Shown: positions 8,694 to 16,403 of the stretch, one piece after another
Layout: the number at the start of each line of letters is the position of its first letter
Position numbering within the stretch: position 1 is the first letter of the stretch
NCBI RefSeq assembly: GCF_007483665.1
Contig: NZ_VIQO01000026.1
Span: 62,001-126,000, forward strand
Source: Catellatospora sichuanensis
Lineage (GTDB): Bacteria > Actinomycetota > Actinomycetes > Mycobacteriales > Micromonosporaceae
Direction of reading: 5' to 3'
DNA: 64,000 nucleotides
Program-made: the position numbers and the translations under genes
The notes under the pieces: generated by a model
What the model was told of the DNA's origin: nothing
The model's input: the letters and a program-made list of their open reading frames with translations, nothing else
The model's database searches: none

Positions 8694-8921
8694 TCACTTC
8701 TTGCGGCTGCGCATCACCAGGAACACGGCGCCGACGATGATCGCGACCACCACGAGGCAGCAGATCAGGCCGAAGACGCCGCCGAAGCCGAGGCTGATGC
8801 CCTTCTTCTTGCGCACCACGTCGGCGACACCGGACTCCTCCGCCCACGCGGCGGCGGGCACGAGGACAGTGGCCAGGAAACCGGCCACGACAGCGGCCCA
8901 AACACGAGAGATACGTTCCAT
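8694..8921 (-). CDS. Small secreted or membrane protein
   Basis: A 75-residue protein with a signal-peptide-like N-terminus (MERISRVWAAVVAGFLATVL, with AWA-E as a possible cleavage site near residue 27). A short KKK-containing linker and a C-terminal transmembrane helix (about residues 48-70, GLICCLVVVAIIVGAVFLVM) ending in RSRKK follow. This topology would leave a roughly 20-residue exported loop anchored by the second helix. The family is not recognised. Its stop lies seven bases from the shared terminator hairpin. Confidence 0.65.
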   Translation of the reverse strand: MERISRVWAAVVAGFLATVLVPAAAWAEESGVADVVRKKKGISLGFGGVFGLICCLVVVAIIVGAVFLVMRSRKK

Positions 8922-8991
8922 GCGCGCCAGCGTAGAGGGCGTGCGCCACGGTCGGTCCACACTGCGTCGGCATTCTGCTACCGTCCCGCCC

Positions 8992-9444
8992 GTGAGTGAT
9001 CTTGAAATTCGCCGCGCCACCCTCGCCGACGTGCCGGTCATCGTCGCCATGCTCGCCGACGACCCGCTCGGCGCGACCCGCGAAGGCGACCCGGCCGATC
9101 CCGAGTACACCCAGGCCTTCGCCGAACTCGACGCGGACCCGCACCAGCTCCTCGTGGTCGCCGAACGCGGCGGCGAGATCGTCGGCACGCTGCAGCTCAC
9201 CGTCATTCCCGGGCTCAGCCGCCGCGGTATGCGCCGCGCCCTGATCGAAGCCGTACGGGTACGCGCCGACCAGCGTGGCCACGGCACCGGCCGCCGACTC
9301 GTGCAGTGGGCCGTCGACCGCGCCCGCGCCGAGGGCTGCGGCCTGGTGCAGCTCACCACCGACAGGTCCCGCACCGACGCGCACCGCTTCTACGAGGGGC
9401 TGGGCTTCGCAGGAACCCACCTGGGTATGAAACTGGCACTGTGA
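8992..9444 (+). CDS. GNAT family N-acetyltransferase
   Basis: A 150-residue GNAT enzyme: IRRATLADVPVIVAML (beta1-alpha1), VVAERGGEIVGTLQL, then VRVRADQRGHGTGRRLVQWA with the acetyl-CoA pyrophosphate-binding R/QxxGxG/A loop, and the C-terminal AHRFYEGLGF typical of the family. The acceptor cannot be told from sequence. The GTG at 8992 starts with SDLEIRRAT. The stop overlaps the GTG of the next gene (9441), so the two are probably co-translated. Confidence 0.9.
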   Translation: MSDLEIRRATLADVPVIVAMLADDPLGATREGDPADPEYTQAFAELDADPHQLLVVAERGGEIVGTLQLTVIPGLSRRGMRRALIEAVRVRADQRGHGTGRRLVQWAVDRARAEGCGLVQLTTDRSRTDAHRFYEGLGFAGTHLGMKLAL

Positions 9445-9833
9445 CCGCACCCGCGCCCCGCCCGCTGCTCGTCGTCGACGCCGCCAACGTCGTCGGCTCC
9501 GTGCCCGACGGCTGGTGGCGCGACCGGCAGGGGGCCGCCACCCGGCTGCGCGACGCGGTCGCCCGGCTGACCGGCACCGGCCTGCCGCAGCTGCCCGGCC
9601 CGCTGGACGTCGTGCTCGTCGTCGAGGGCGCGGCCCGCGGCGTGCCGGACGCGCCGGGCGTGCGGGTGCTCGCCGCGGCCCGCAGCGGCGACGACGCCAT
9701 CGTCGACCTCGTACGTCAGGAGACCGCGCAGCGGCCCGCCGTCGTCGTCGCCACCGCCGACCGTGGACTACGCGACCGCGTCACCGCCCTCGGCGCGCAG
9801 ATCGTCGGCCCCCGCACCCTGCCCTACCCCTGA
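9441..9833 (+). CDS. NYN/PIN-like domain protein
   Basis: A 130-residue protein whose N-terminus PLLVVDAANVVGSVPDGWW is typical of NYN (PIN-like) nuclease folds: a first acidic residue in VVDAANVVG, LDVVLVVEGA in the middle, and SGDDAIVDL and VATADRGLRDRV carrying the remaining acidic residues. NYN domains are usually metal-dependent RNases; the substrate is unknown. The start overlaps the GNAT stop by four bases. The 3' end overlaps the convergent propeller gene by 66 bases. Confidence 0.85.
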   Translation: MTAPAPRPLLVVDAANVVGSVPDGWWRDRQGAATRLRDAVARLTGTGLPQLPGPLDVVLVVEGAARGVPDAPGVRVLAAARSGDDAIVDLVRQETAQRPAVVVATADRGLRDRVTALGAQIVGPRTLPYP

Positions 9834-11120
9834 CCCCCGCAGCGCCCGCACGGCCCGCCTACGGCGGCGCAGCACCAACAGCAGCAGCACCGGCGGAGCC
9901 AGGCAGGCCAGCAGGCACAGCACCACCCACGGCTGCGCGGCCAGCGGATTCGCCGCCTGACTGCCGAGCGCGCCGTGCTCGACCTCATCCCGCGGCACGT
10001 TCAGCAGCCCCGAACCGTGGGCGAGGACCAGCAGCACCCGCTCTGCGCCGTCGGCCGCCGCCACCACCAGCTCCTCGGGCTCCTCCGGGCTGACGCCCTG
10101 GTCGACGAACACCGGCTCGCCGTCCCGCCAGCCCACGAGCCCGCCCGGGAACCCCGGCCGGGCCGTGGCCGCCTCGTCCGCGACCTCGCCGGTGGCCACG
10201 TCGACTCGCTGCATCCGCCAGCCCTGCAGGCTGCCCGGCCACGCCTCGCAATCCGACCAGGGGCAGCCGTTCCCGGCGACCAGCACCACCGAGCGGCCGT
10301 CCGGCGTCCACGCCGCCTCCCCGGCCAGCCGCTGCCGGTCCGTCAGCTCCAGCGAGATGCCGGACGCCCCGGCGACGTCGATGACGCGCAGGGTCTGGGC
10401 CTCGCCGACCTTGCCGACAGTAACCGCGATCCGTCGCCCGTCCGGCGAGAACGCGCCCGCCGGGGTGTCCGCGTCGGTGTTCAGCAGGATCGTCGTCGTG
10501 CCGCTGTCCAGGTCGTAGAACCCGACGTCGTCCGGATGCGACGGGTCGCTCTCGCCGTTCGGGCCGTACTCGATGAAGCCGTCGTCGCGGTCGACCACCA
10601 GCAGCAGCCGCCGGCTGTCGGGCGCCCACGCCAGCGGCCGGGCCCGGTCCACGGTCGGCATGGCGCGCCCGGTGACCAGGTCCACGATCTCGCCCCAGCG
10701 CGCCAGATACCGGCCGTCCGGCGACACGAACCCGAGGTCCTCGCCCGGGTTCATCGGGAACAGCCGGTACGAGCCGTCGCGGCCCACCAGCACCCCGGTC
10801 GCCTCCAGGTAGATCGTGGCCGGATCGATGAACGCAGCGACCACCGGCCCGTTCGCGTCCTGTCCGTACGTCAGCTGCCACGCGTACGGCCTGCCCAGCG
10901 TGGCCGGTGTGCGGCCGTCCGCGGGTTGCAGCCCTGCGCCACCCGCGAGCAGCCCCGGCATCGCCGCCAGGCTCACCACCAGCAGCAATCCGGCCAGCCC
11001 CGTCACGGCCCGGCGCACCCGCCGCCGGCGGCGGCCCCGCCGCCACAGCTGCTCGCCCATCCGCGGTGCCGGCGCGGACTCCGCGGCCCGCCGCAGCGCC
11101 TCCCGCAACGTCTCGCTCAT
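9768..11120 (-). CDS. Membrane beta-propeller-like protein coupled to an ECF sigma factor (possible anti-sigma)
   Basis: A 450-residue protein. A basic cytoplasmic N-terminus (residues 1-40, with RRRRRR) precedes a transmembrane helix (about 41-62). A long extracytoplasmic region follows with WD40/TolB-like repeats (FVSPDGRYLARW, AWAPDSRRLLLV, AFSPDGRRIAV, AWTPDGRSVVLV). A second helix (VVLCLLACLAPPVLLLL) and a basic tail end it. Its ATG overlaps the stop of the SigE-type sigma gene (ATGA) and has a GGAGGTGA site. Position and topology suggest it holds the sigma factor at the membrane; no zinc-type anti-sigma motif is visible, so this is inference. Confidence 0.8.
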   Translation of the reverse strand: MSETLREALRRAAESAPAPRMGEQLWRRGRRRRRVRRAVTGLAGLLLVVSLAAMPGLLAGGAGLQPADGRTPATLGRPYAWQLTYGQDANGPVVAAFIDPATIYLEATGVLVGRDGSYRLFPMNPGEDLGFVSPDGRYLARWGEIVDLVTGRAMPTVDRARPLAWAPDSRRLLLVVDRDDGFIEYGPNGESDPSHPDDVGFYDLDSGTTTILLNTDADTPAGAFSPDGRRIAVTVGKVGEAQTLRVIDVAGASGISLELTDRQRLAGEAAWTPDGRSVVLVAGNGCPWSDCEAWPGSLQGWRMQRVDVATGEVADEAATARPGFPGGLVGWRDGEPVFVDQGVSPEEPEELVVAAADGAERVLLVLAHGSGLLNVPRDEVEHGALGSQAANPLAAQPWVVLCLLACLAPPVLLLLVLRRRRRAVRALRGSGVGQGAGADDLRAEGGDAVA

Positions 11121-11626
11121 CGGTTCACCTCCGCCAGCGACCCGGACAGTTCCAGGGCGATCACCCGCAGCCGCGCCAGCGCATCCCTGGTCTGGCTCTT
11201 CACCGTGCCGACCGCGATGCCCAGCACCGCGGCCGTCTCCGCCTCGCTCAGGTCCTCGAAGTAGCGCAGCACCAGCACCGCCCGCTGCCGCGGCGCCAGC
11301 CGGGCCAGCGCCTCGCGCACCGCCAGCGCGGTCACCGTCTCGCCGGTGAAGTCCGCAGCGGCCCGCTCCGGCAGCACCGCCACCGGCAGCGCCTCCCGGC
11401 GCACCCGCCGCCACCAGGACACGTGCTGGGTGTAGAGGATGCGGCGCACGTACGCGTCCGGCTCGCGGGCCGCGGAGACCTGCTCCCAGCGCGAGGCCAG
11501 CCGCAGCAACGTCAGCTGCACCAGGTCGTCGGCCAGGAACGGATCGCCGGTGAGCAGGTATGCCACCCGGGCCAGCATCGGCAGCCGGGAGCGCGCGTAC
11601 TCGTCGAACGACTCGGCGTCGGTCAT
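11117..11626 (-). CDS. ECF RNA polymerase sigma factor, SigE-family type
   Basis: A 169-residue extracytoplasmic-function sigma factor. Region 2 has AYLLTGDPFLADDLVQLTLL with the DDLVQ core-binding motif, and YVRRILYTQHVSWWRR. Region 4 has LAPRQRAVLVLRYFEDLS and the helix-turn-helix ETAAVLGIAVGTVKSQ. The short linker and FxEYARSRLPML N-terminus match the actinomycete SigE-family group. The ATG at 11626 has GGAGGT upstream. It overlaps the following membrane-propeller gene by four bases, a normal arrangement for a sigma factor and its regulator. Confidence 0.92.
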   Translation of the reverse strand: MTDAESFDEYARSRLPMLARVAYLLTGDPFLADDLVQLTLLRLASRWEQVSAAREPDAYVRRILYTQHVSWWRRVRREALPVAVLPERAAADFTGETVTALAVREALARLAPRQRAVLVLRYFEDLSEAETAAVLGIAVGTVKSQTRDALARLRVIALELSGSLAEVNR

Positions 11627-11732
11627 CGCCACCTCCGCCTCGTACACGCGCCGGGCGGGCCCCGCGGAGGGGTCCGCCGACCGACCTATTCGATCGACGG
11701 AACACCCCGGCGCCGCTAACGTGAGCCGTGAC

Positions 11733-12275
11733 ATGGACGTGAAGAAGATAAGCAAGCAGCTGGCGTACGTGCTGCGCCACCGCCCCGACACCATCGGCAT
11801 CACCCTCGGCCCCGACGGCTGGGTGCCGATCGACACCCTGCTGGCCGCGATGCGCGCCCACGGCAAGGACATCAGCCGCGCGACGCTGGACGCCGTCGTC
11901 GCCGACAACGACAAGCAGCGCTTCGCCATCGACGGCGACCGCATCCGGGCCAGCCAGGGCCACTCCGTGCAGGTCGACCTCGGTCTCACGCCGATCGCCC
12001 CGCCCGAGCGGCTCTACCACGGCACCGCCCGCCGCAACCTCGACTCGATCATGGCCGACGGCGTGCACCGCGGCAGCCGCCACCACGTGCACCTGTCCGG
12101 CGACCCGGGCACCGCGCACAACGTCGGCAGCCGCCACGGCGCACCCGTGATCCTGATCGTCGACGCCGCCGCGATGGCCGCCGACGGCCACACCTTCTAC
12201 CGCAGCGCCAACGGCGTCTGGCTCACCGACGAGGTCCCCGCGACCTACCTGCGCGGTGAAGCCCCCTCCGCCTGA
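11733..12275 (+). CDS. kptA: RNA 2'-phosphotransferase (Tpt1/KptA)
   Basis: A 180-residue KptA: N-terminal winged-helix domain (KISKQLAYVLRHRPDTIGI, then GWVPIDTLLAAM), and an ART-fold C-terminal domain with LYHGTARRNLDSI, HVHLSGDPGTAHNVGSRHG, PVILIVDAAAM and GVWLTDEVP. The conserved Arg-His-Arg-Arg set appears in LRHRP, YHGTARRN and NVGSRHG. KptA transfers an internal 2'-phosphate from RNA to NAD+; its bacterial substrates are unclear, since bacteria lack tRNA splicing of the eukaryotic type. The ATG at 11733 was chosen; an in-frame GTG at 11721 would add four residues. The gene is divergent from the sigma factor. Confidence 0.93.
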   Translation: MDVKKISKQLAYVLRHRPDTIGITLGPDGWVPIDTLLAAMRAHGKDISRATLDAVVADNDKQRFAIDGDRIRASQGHSVQVDLGLTPIAPPERLYHGTARRNLDSIMADGVHRGSRHHVHLSGDPGTAHNVGSRHGAPVILIVDAAAMAADGHTFYRSANGVWLTDEVPATYLRGEAPSA

Positions 12276-12286
12276 CCACCACGCAT

Positions 12287-12361
12287 GATCATCCGACTTG
12301 CCGGGCAAGTGGGCGAAAGCGGGTTCAAGATACGCCCAGGTGCCGGGCAAGTCGGGCGATC
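12287..12361. repeat. 75-bp imperfect palindromic intergenic element, copy 1
   Basis: Arms GATCATCCGACTTGCCGGGC and the reverse complement of GCCGGGCAAGTCGGGCGATC enclose a GGGCGAAAGCGGGTTCAAGATA core. A second copy of the same length with the same layout lies at 57159-57233. It follows the kptA stop. It looks like a REP or MITE-like dispersed element; it has no coding capacity. Confidence 0.7.
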
Positions 12362-12435
12362 AAGGCGGGTCGTGAGCGGGCCGGGAAGGCGAATCGCCGG
12401 CGACCCCGTGAGGGGTCCCGGCGAAATCGGGAAAG

Positions 12436-12508
12436 AGCGGATGACGAGATTCGAACTCGCGACCCTCACCTTGGCAAGGTGATGCGCTACCAGCTGCGCT
12501 ACATCCGC
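12436..12508 (-). tRNA. tRNA-Gly (GCC), copy 1
   Basis: On the minus strand, acceptor arms GCGGATG and CATCCGC, anticodon loop TTGCCAA between stems TCACC and GGTGA, and T-arm GCGAGTTCGAATCTCGT are all present. No CCA is encoded. It differs from copy 2 at one base in the D loop. The upstream sequence GGACCCGCTAAAGTTCTC (minus strand, around 12549-12566) is shared with copy 2. Confidence 0.95.
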
Positions 12509-12661
12509 ACCGTCTGCCAGCTGGCCTCGCGGCTCGCTGCCTGACAGGAGAGAACTTTAGCGGGTCCTCCGGCGGCCCCGCCACCGGGTATCCCCCCAGC
12601 CGCCGAGAACCCGGTCGAGACGGTGATGCGAAACGCCCTCACCTGCCCGTACCCTCGTGCC

Positions 12662-13756
12662 GTGACCTCCCCCCGCGTCCCCCGCGCCGCGCGCCTCACC
12701 CTGGCCCTCACGCTCGTCGCGGCCCTGGCGGCCTGCTCGGCCGACGAACCCGCCGTCTGGCAGCAGCCCGCGGGCACACCCCCGGTGCCCGCGCCCGCGG
12801 ACAGTGCCGCGCCCAGCAGCACGCCGCCGGCCGAGGAGATCACCCTGGCGTTCGCCGGCGACGTGCACTTCACCGGCCGCACCCTGCCGCTGCTGAAGAA
12901 CCCCGACACCGCCTTCGGCCCCTACGCCGAGCAGCTGCGCGCCGCCGACTTCGCCATGGTCAACCTGGAGACGGCGGTCACCGACCGGGGCACCCCGCAA
13001 CCCAAGGAGTTCCACTTCCGCGCGCCGACCACGGCCTACGCGGCGATCCAGGCCGCCGGGATCGACCTGGTCTCCATCGCCAACAACCACACCCTCGACT
13101 ACGGCCAGGTCGGCCTGCTCGACACCCTCGACTCCGCCAAGGCCGCCGCCATGCCGATCGTGGGCGCGGGCCGCAACACCACCGAGGCGTACGCCCCGCA
13201 TCTGGTCACCGTGAAGGGCGTCCGGCTGGCCGTCGTCGGCCTGTCCCAGGTCCACGAGCTCAAGGAGCAGTGGAAGCCCACCGCCACCCGCCCCGGTATC
13301 GCCATGGCGTTCGACAGGAAGCTGTCCGTCGCCGCCGTGAAGCAGGCCCGCGAGCAGGCCGACGTCGTGATCGCCTTCATGCACTGGGGCACCGAGGGCC
13401 AGGGCTGCCCCAACGGCGACCAGAAGAGCATCGCCAAGGCCCTGTCCGACGCCGGGGCCGACCTGATCATCGGCACCCACGCCCACGTGCTGCTCGCCGA
13501 CGGCTTCCTGGGCGGCGCCTACGTGCACTACGGCCTGGGCAACTTCCTCTGGTACTCCACCTCCAAGAGCACCGACACCGGCCTGCTGACCGTGACGATC
13601 AAGGACGGGAAGGTCAAAACCCGGAAATTCACCCCCGGTGTCGTATCGAACAACGGGCAGCCCAAGCCGGTCACCGGAGCCGCGCTGACCGCCGTACAGG
13701 GCAAGCTCGAACAGGCCGCACGCTGCACCGGGCTGGCCAAGAGCCCCGCGGCGTGA
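12662..13756 (+). CDS. CapA-family (PGA synthesis protein-like) lipoprotein
   Basis: A 364-residue exported lipoprotein. The signal peptide ends in the lipobox LAAC (ALAACSADEP), followed by a Pro/Ala/Ser linker to residue 60. The CapA-type calcineurin-like domain shows TLAFAGDVHF, MVNLETAVTD, SIANNHTLDYG, FMHWGTEGQG and IIGTHAHVLL, the metal-binding Asp, Asn and His positions of the family. Members are linked to poly-gamma-glutamate capsule or cell-wall polymers, but no capB or capC is nearby, so the substrate is unknown. The GTG at 12662 is chosen as it begins a good signal peptide. The gene lies between the two tRNA-Gly copies. Confidence 0.88.
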   Translation: MTSPRVPRAARLTLALTLVAALAACSADEPAVWQQPAGTPPVPAPADSAAPSSTPPAEEITLAFAGDVHFTGRTLPLLKNPDTAFGPYAEQLRAADFAMVNLETAVTDRGTPQPKEFHFRAPTTAYAAIQAAGIDLVSIANNHTLDYGQVGLLDTLDSAKAAAMPIVGAGRNTTEAYAPHLVTVKGVRLAVVGLSQVHELKEQWKPTATRPGIAMAFDRKLSVAAVKQAREQADVVIAFMHWGTEGQGCPNGDQKSIAKALSDAGADLIIGTHAHVLLADGFLGGAYVHYGLGNFLWYSTSKSTDTGLLTVTIKDGKVKTRKFTPGVVSNNGQPKPVTGAALTAVQGKLEQAARCTGLAKSPAA

Positions 13757-13775
13757 CGCGCCGGGGGACCCCGGT

Positions 13776-13805
13776 TTGTCAAGACCTCGCCGGACCGGCT
13801 AAAGT
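13776..13805 (+). promoter_or_regulatory. Promoter of the tRNA-Gly/Cys/Val cluster
   Basis: TTGTCA (13776-13781), an 18-base spacer and TAAAGT (13800-13805) form a sigma70-type promoter about 45 bases ahead of tRNA-Gly copy 2. The -10 region (GGACC-N-GCTAAAGTTCTC) is conserved upstream of tRNA-Gly copy 1. Confidence 0.55.
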
Positions 13806-13850
13806 TCTCATCCGTTGGGCAAGCACGCCGGAAGGCGGGCAAACCTACAA

Positions 13851-13923
13851 GCGGATGTAGCGCAGTTGGTAGCGCATCACCTTGCCAAGGTGAGGGTCGC
13901 GAGTTCGAATCTCGTCATCCGCT
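13851..13923 (+). tRNA. tRNA-Gly (GCC), copy 2
   Basis: Acceptor arms GCGGATG and CATCCGC, anticodon loop TTGCCAA (GCC), and T-arm GCGAGTTCGAATCTCGT. It is 73 nt with no encoded CCA, and identical to copy 1 apart from one D-loop base (AGTTGG against AGCTGG). First of three tRNA genes on this strand. Confidence 0.95.
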
Positions 13924-13950
13924 CGGAGAACCGCCGCAAGGCGTCACCAC

Positions 13951-14021
13951 GGTGGAGTGGCCGAGAGGCGAGGCAACGGCCTGCAAAGCCGTGTACACGG
14001 GTTCAAATCCCGTCTCCACCT
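13951..14021 (+). tRNA. tRNA-Cys (GCA)
   Basis: Acceptor GGTGGAG pairs with CTCCACC, anticodon stem ACGGC/GCCGT with loop CTGCAAA (GCA), and T-arm ACGGGTTCAAATCCCGT. 71 nt, no encoded CCA. It lies 27 bases after tRNA-Gly, so the two are probably one transcript. Confidence 0.95.
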
Positions 14022-14034
14022 CGTAGTACAGCAC

Positions 14035-14109
14035 GGGCGATTGGCGCAGTGGGAGCGCGCTTCCTTGACACGGAAGAGGTCACTGGTTCAAACCCAGTAT
14101 CGCCCACCA
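14035..14109 (+). tRNA. tRNA-Val (GAC)
   Basis: Acceptor GGGCGAT pairs with ATCGCCC, anticodon stem CTTCC/GGAAG with loop TTGACAC (GAC), T-arm CTGGTTCAAACCCAG, and an encoded 3' CCA at 14107-14109, unlike the two upstream tRNA genes. Its 3' end with the following terminator is duplicated at 17246-17305, suggesting use as an integration site. Confidence 0.95.
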
Positions 14110-14153
14110 GCTCAGAGGGCCTGTCCGAACATCGGACAGGCCCTCTTTCATGT
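14094..14153. repeat. attL-like direct repeat: tRNA-Val 3' end plus terminator
   Basis: These 60 bases match 17246-17305 at 53 positions with no gaps, by hand alignment. The repeat covers the T-loop side of tRNA-Val, the CCA end and the terminator stem. Direct repeats of a tRNA 3' end flanking about 3.1 kb are typical of integrase-mediated insertion. No integrase gene remains. Confidence 0.55.
14115..14148 (+). terminator. Terminator of the tRNA cluster
   Basis: A perfect 14-bp stem (GAGGGCCTGTCCGA, loop ACA, TCGGACAGGCCCTC) followed by TTT, nine bases after the tRNA-Val CCA end. Confidence 0.85.
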
Positions 14154-14276
14154 CTGAATGACTAACTGAGTGACTACGCCTCGCCATGGGCTGCTGTCGC
14201 GACCGACAAGCTCCCGCCGCGGAGACGCCAGACCCGTCGGGCGATCGACGAAGATGCGCGCCTCGGCTACAACAAG

Positions 14277-15686
14277 ATGGTGAAGTTCCCCCGATGGACG
14301 AAGGCTAGTGCGTCTAACAAACCCGCCGACCTGGTCAGGTTCCCGCTCGCCCTCACCGCCGTGATCCTGGTCGCGCTCATCGTGCTTAGCGGCACCGCAA
14401 TCCTGCTGTGGCTCGGCCTAGGTTCACCACGACTCGGCGCTACGCCCACACCCACCGCTAGCACCAGCCCATCGTCCCCGCCCCGTGCACAGTTGACCAC
14501 CCAGGACCAACTTCAGCTCGTGCAGATCGTGCTCATCATTACCGGCGGTATCGGCGGCGTCGTCGCTCTGGTCGTTGCCTATCGCAAACAGCGCATCGCC
14601 GAAGACGCCCACCGCTGGGCCGACGAAACCAACCTGCGCGAAGCAACCAAGCTGTTCAACGAGCGCTTCACCGCTGCCAGCGCCCAACTCGGCCACGAGT
14701 CAGCCGCAGTACGACTTGCCGGCGTCTACGCCATCGCGGGACTCGCCGACGACTGGCGAACAGGCCGCCAGACTTGCGTCGACGTCCTCTGCGCCTACCT
14801 ACGCATGCCGTACCAGCCCGACCCGGAGGCCGCCACCGCGCCCGCGTGGAAGGAAGGCGAGCAACAAGTCCGCTGGTCCATCATGAGCATCATCCGAGAC
14901 CACCTCCAAGACCACACCGACCGCCCCGAACAGCAAGCACGCACCTGGCAAGGTCTCAACCTCAACTTCACCGGTGCCCACTTCGACGGCGGCAACTTCA
15001 ATGGTGCCCACTTCGACGGCGGCACTGTCAGGTTCGGCGAGGCGACGTTCTCAGGCGGTGCGGTCGGATTTACCGGGGCGACGTTCTCAGGCGGCACGGT
15101 CGGATTCACCGGGGCGACGTTCTCAGGCGGCACGGTCTGGTTCGACGGGGCGACGTTCTCCGGCTGCGAGGTCGGATTCAGCAAGGCGGAGTTCTCCGGC
15201 GGCGCGGTCTTGTTCGGCGGGGCGAAGTTCTCCGGCAGCACAGTCTGGTTCCACGAGGCGAAGTTCTCCGGCAGCACAGTCTGGTTCGACGGGGCGGAGT
15301 TCTCTGGCGGTGACGTCAACTTCAGCGAGGCGGAGTTCTCCGGCGGCAAGGTCAAGTTCAGCGGGGCGAAGTTCTCCGGCGGCAAGGTCAAGTTCAGCGG
15401 GGCGAAGTTCTCCGGCGGCGAGGTCTGGTTCGACGGGGCGAAGTTCTCCGGCGGCGAGGTCTGGTTCGACGGGGCGAAGTTCTCCGGCGGCACGGTCAAG
15501 TTCGACAGCGCAACGTTCTCCGGCAGCATGATCGATTTCACCCGCGCCAGCGGTGAACATCCACTGGCGTTCGACGCACGGGCAACGCTAGTCCCAGGCC
15601 TACTGCTCCCAACCTACGACGCGGCCGTAGAACAAGGCGACCGGGATGACTCGCCCTCGTCAGTAGAAAGTCAGCAGGACGGCTGA
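14277..15686 (+). CDS. Membrane-anchored protein with 12-residue tandem (pentapeptide-like) repeats
   Basis: A 469-residue protein. It has two N-terminal transmembrane helices (about 22-46 and 80-103) around a Thr/Ser/Pro loop, and a charged helical segment (about 105-215) with FNERFTAASAQLGHESAAVRLAGVYA, the sequence usually found before pentapeptide repeats in actinomycete proteins. From about residue 245 to 420 come roughly 14 copies of a 12-residue unit of type F-D-G-A-K-F-S-G-G-E-V-W. Two adjacent units near 15430-15500 are identical in DNA, indicating recent expansion. The repeats probably form a right-handed beta-helix in the cytoplasm. It lies in the presumed tRNA-Val island. No ribosome site is clear; ATG at 14277 is the first. 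Confidence 0.8.
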   Translation: MVKFPRWTKASASNKPADLVRFPLALTAVILVALIVLSGTAILLWLGLGSPRLGATPTPTASTSPSSPPRAQLTTQDQLQLVQIVLIITGGIGGVVALVVAYRKQRIAEDAHRWADETNLREATKLFNERFTAASAQLGHESAAVRLAGVYAIAGLADDWRTGRQTCVDVLCAYLRMPYQPDPEAATAPAWKEGEQQVRWSIMSIIRDHLQDHTDRPEQQARTWQGLNLNFTGAHFDGGNFNGAHFDGGTVRFGEATFSGGAVGFTGATFSGGTVGFTGATFSGGTVWFDGATFSGCEVGFSKAEFSGGAVLFGGAKFSGSTVWFHEAKFSGSTVWFDGAEFSGGDVNFSEAEFSGGKVKFSGAKFSGGKVKFSGAKFSGGEVWFDGAKFSGGEVWFDGAKFSGGTVKFDSATFSGSMIDFTRASGEHPLAFDARATLVPGLLLPTYDAAVEQGDRDDSPSSVESQQDG

Positions 15687-15689
15687 CCC

Positions 15690-16230
15690 TCGAACCGACC
15701 CAGCACCACCTGCGAGCATGGCGTTGGCCGGCGTCGCCGTGAAGTAGGTCGCAGCGAGCAGGCCGCCGACGGCGTAGGTGTTGTGCACGACGGCCGTCGC
15801 GGCGATCGCGCTGGTTGCGGTGGCACCGAACGCGATCACGAGTCCGCGCGGAGAGCAAGCGCTGCATCCGTGTCGTCGCCATCGCGCCGAGGATGCCGCC
15901 GACGGCGGCCATCGCGAAGGCGGCGCCGACGTGAACCGCCGCGGTGCCGGTGGCGTGCGCGGCGGCGATGACGACCAAGGCCCGTGAAGACCAGCTGAAA
16001 ACCTGCGGCGCACAACAGCGCGATACGGAGGAACGGGTCGCGCCGTACGTACCGAATGCCGGTGGGGATGTCCCGCCATATCGGTATGGGCTCGCGCTCG
16101 GACCGCTCGTCGTGCAGCTTGCGGCGGATCAGGGCGATCGACAGGCCGCTGATGAGGTACGACGCGGCGTGGGAGACGACCGGCACGACCGCGCCGTGTC
16201 CGTAGAGCGTGAAGATCCTCTTCACTTCCG
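15690..16230 (-). pseudogene. Remnant of an MFS (EntS/MefA-like) transporter
   Basis: Read on the minus strand, three frames join into one MFS-like stretch. SHAASYLISGLSIALIRR through RYVRRDPFLRIALLCAAG is in one frame (about 16190-15985), AAHATGTAAVHVGAAFAMAA in a second (about 15978-15840), and GLVIAFGATATSAIAATAVV to TATPANAMLAG in a third (about 15850-15700). The N-terminal helices and the C-terminal end are missing. At least two frameshifts and truncation at both ends make it non-functional. It supports decay of the island. Confidence 0.7.
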
Positions 16231-16403
16231 TGGGGCGCTGAACAGCATGAACACGGCGGGGTTGGATTGGGAGTGATCGTACATTGTGTCGTCTCGACCC
16301 GCTGTGCCTTCGTCGTCGGTCCTGCGGACATCCGCTGGCGTCTCCCGCTCCGGCTACCTGACCCGGCACACTGGATTCCTCGCCACCGGCAGCGGAGGAC
16401 CAG

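Noticed and set aside
9768-12350. 860-residue frame extending the propeller gene upstream
   Set aside because: It runs antisense or out of frame through the sigma factor and kptA. The ATG at 11120 has a strong ribosome site and overlaps the sigma stop.
13815-14165. Open frames across the tRNA cluster
   Set aside because: They translate the tRNA-Gly, tRNA-Cys and tRNA-Val genes.
15028-15540. CRISPR-like array of 36-bp repeats
   Set aside because: There are no spacers: units are directly tandem and in frame with the repeat protein.
14795-15541. 248-residue minus-strand frame with PPENFAPSNQT-like repeats
   Set aside because: It is the antisense reading of the 36-nt coding repeats; periodic DNA keeps several frames open.
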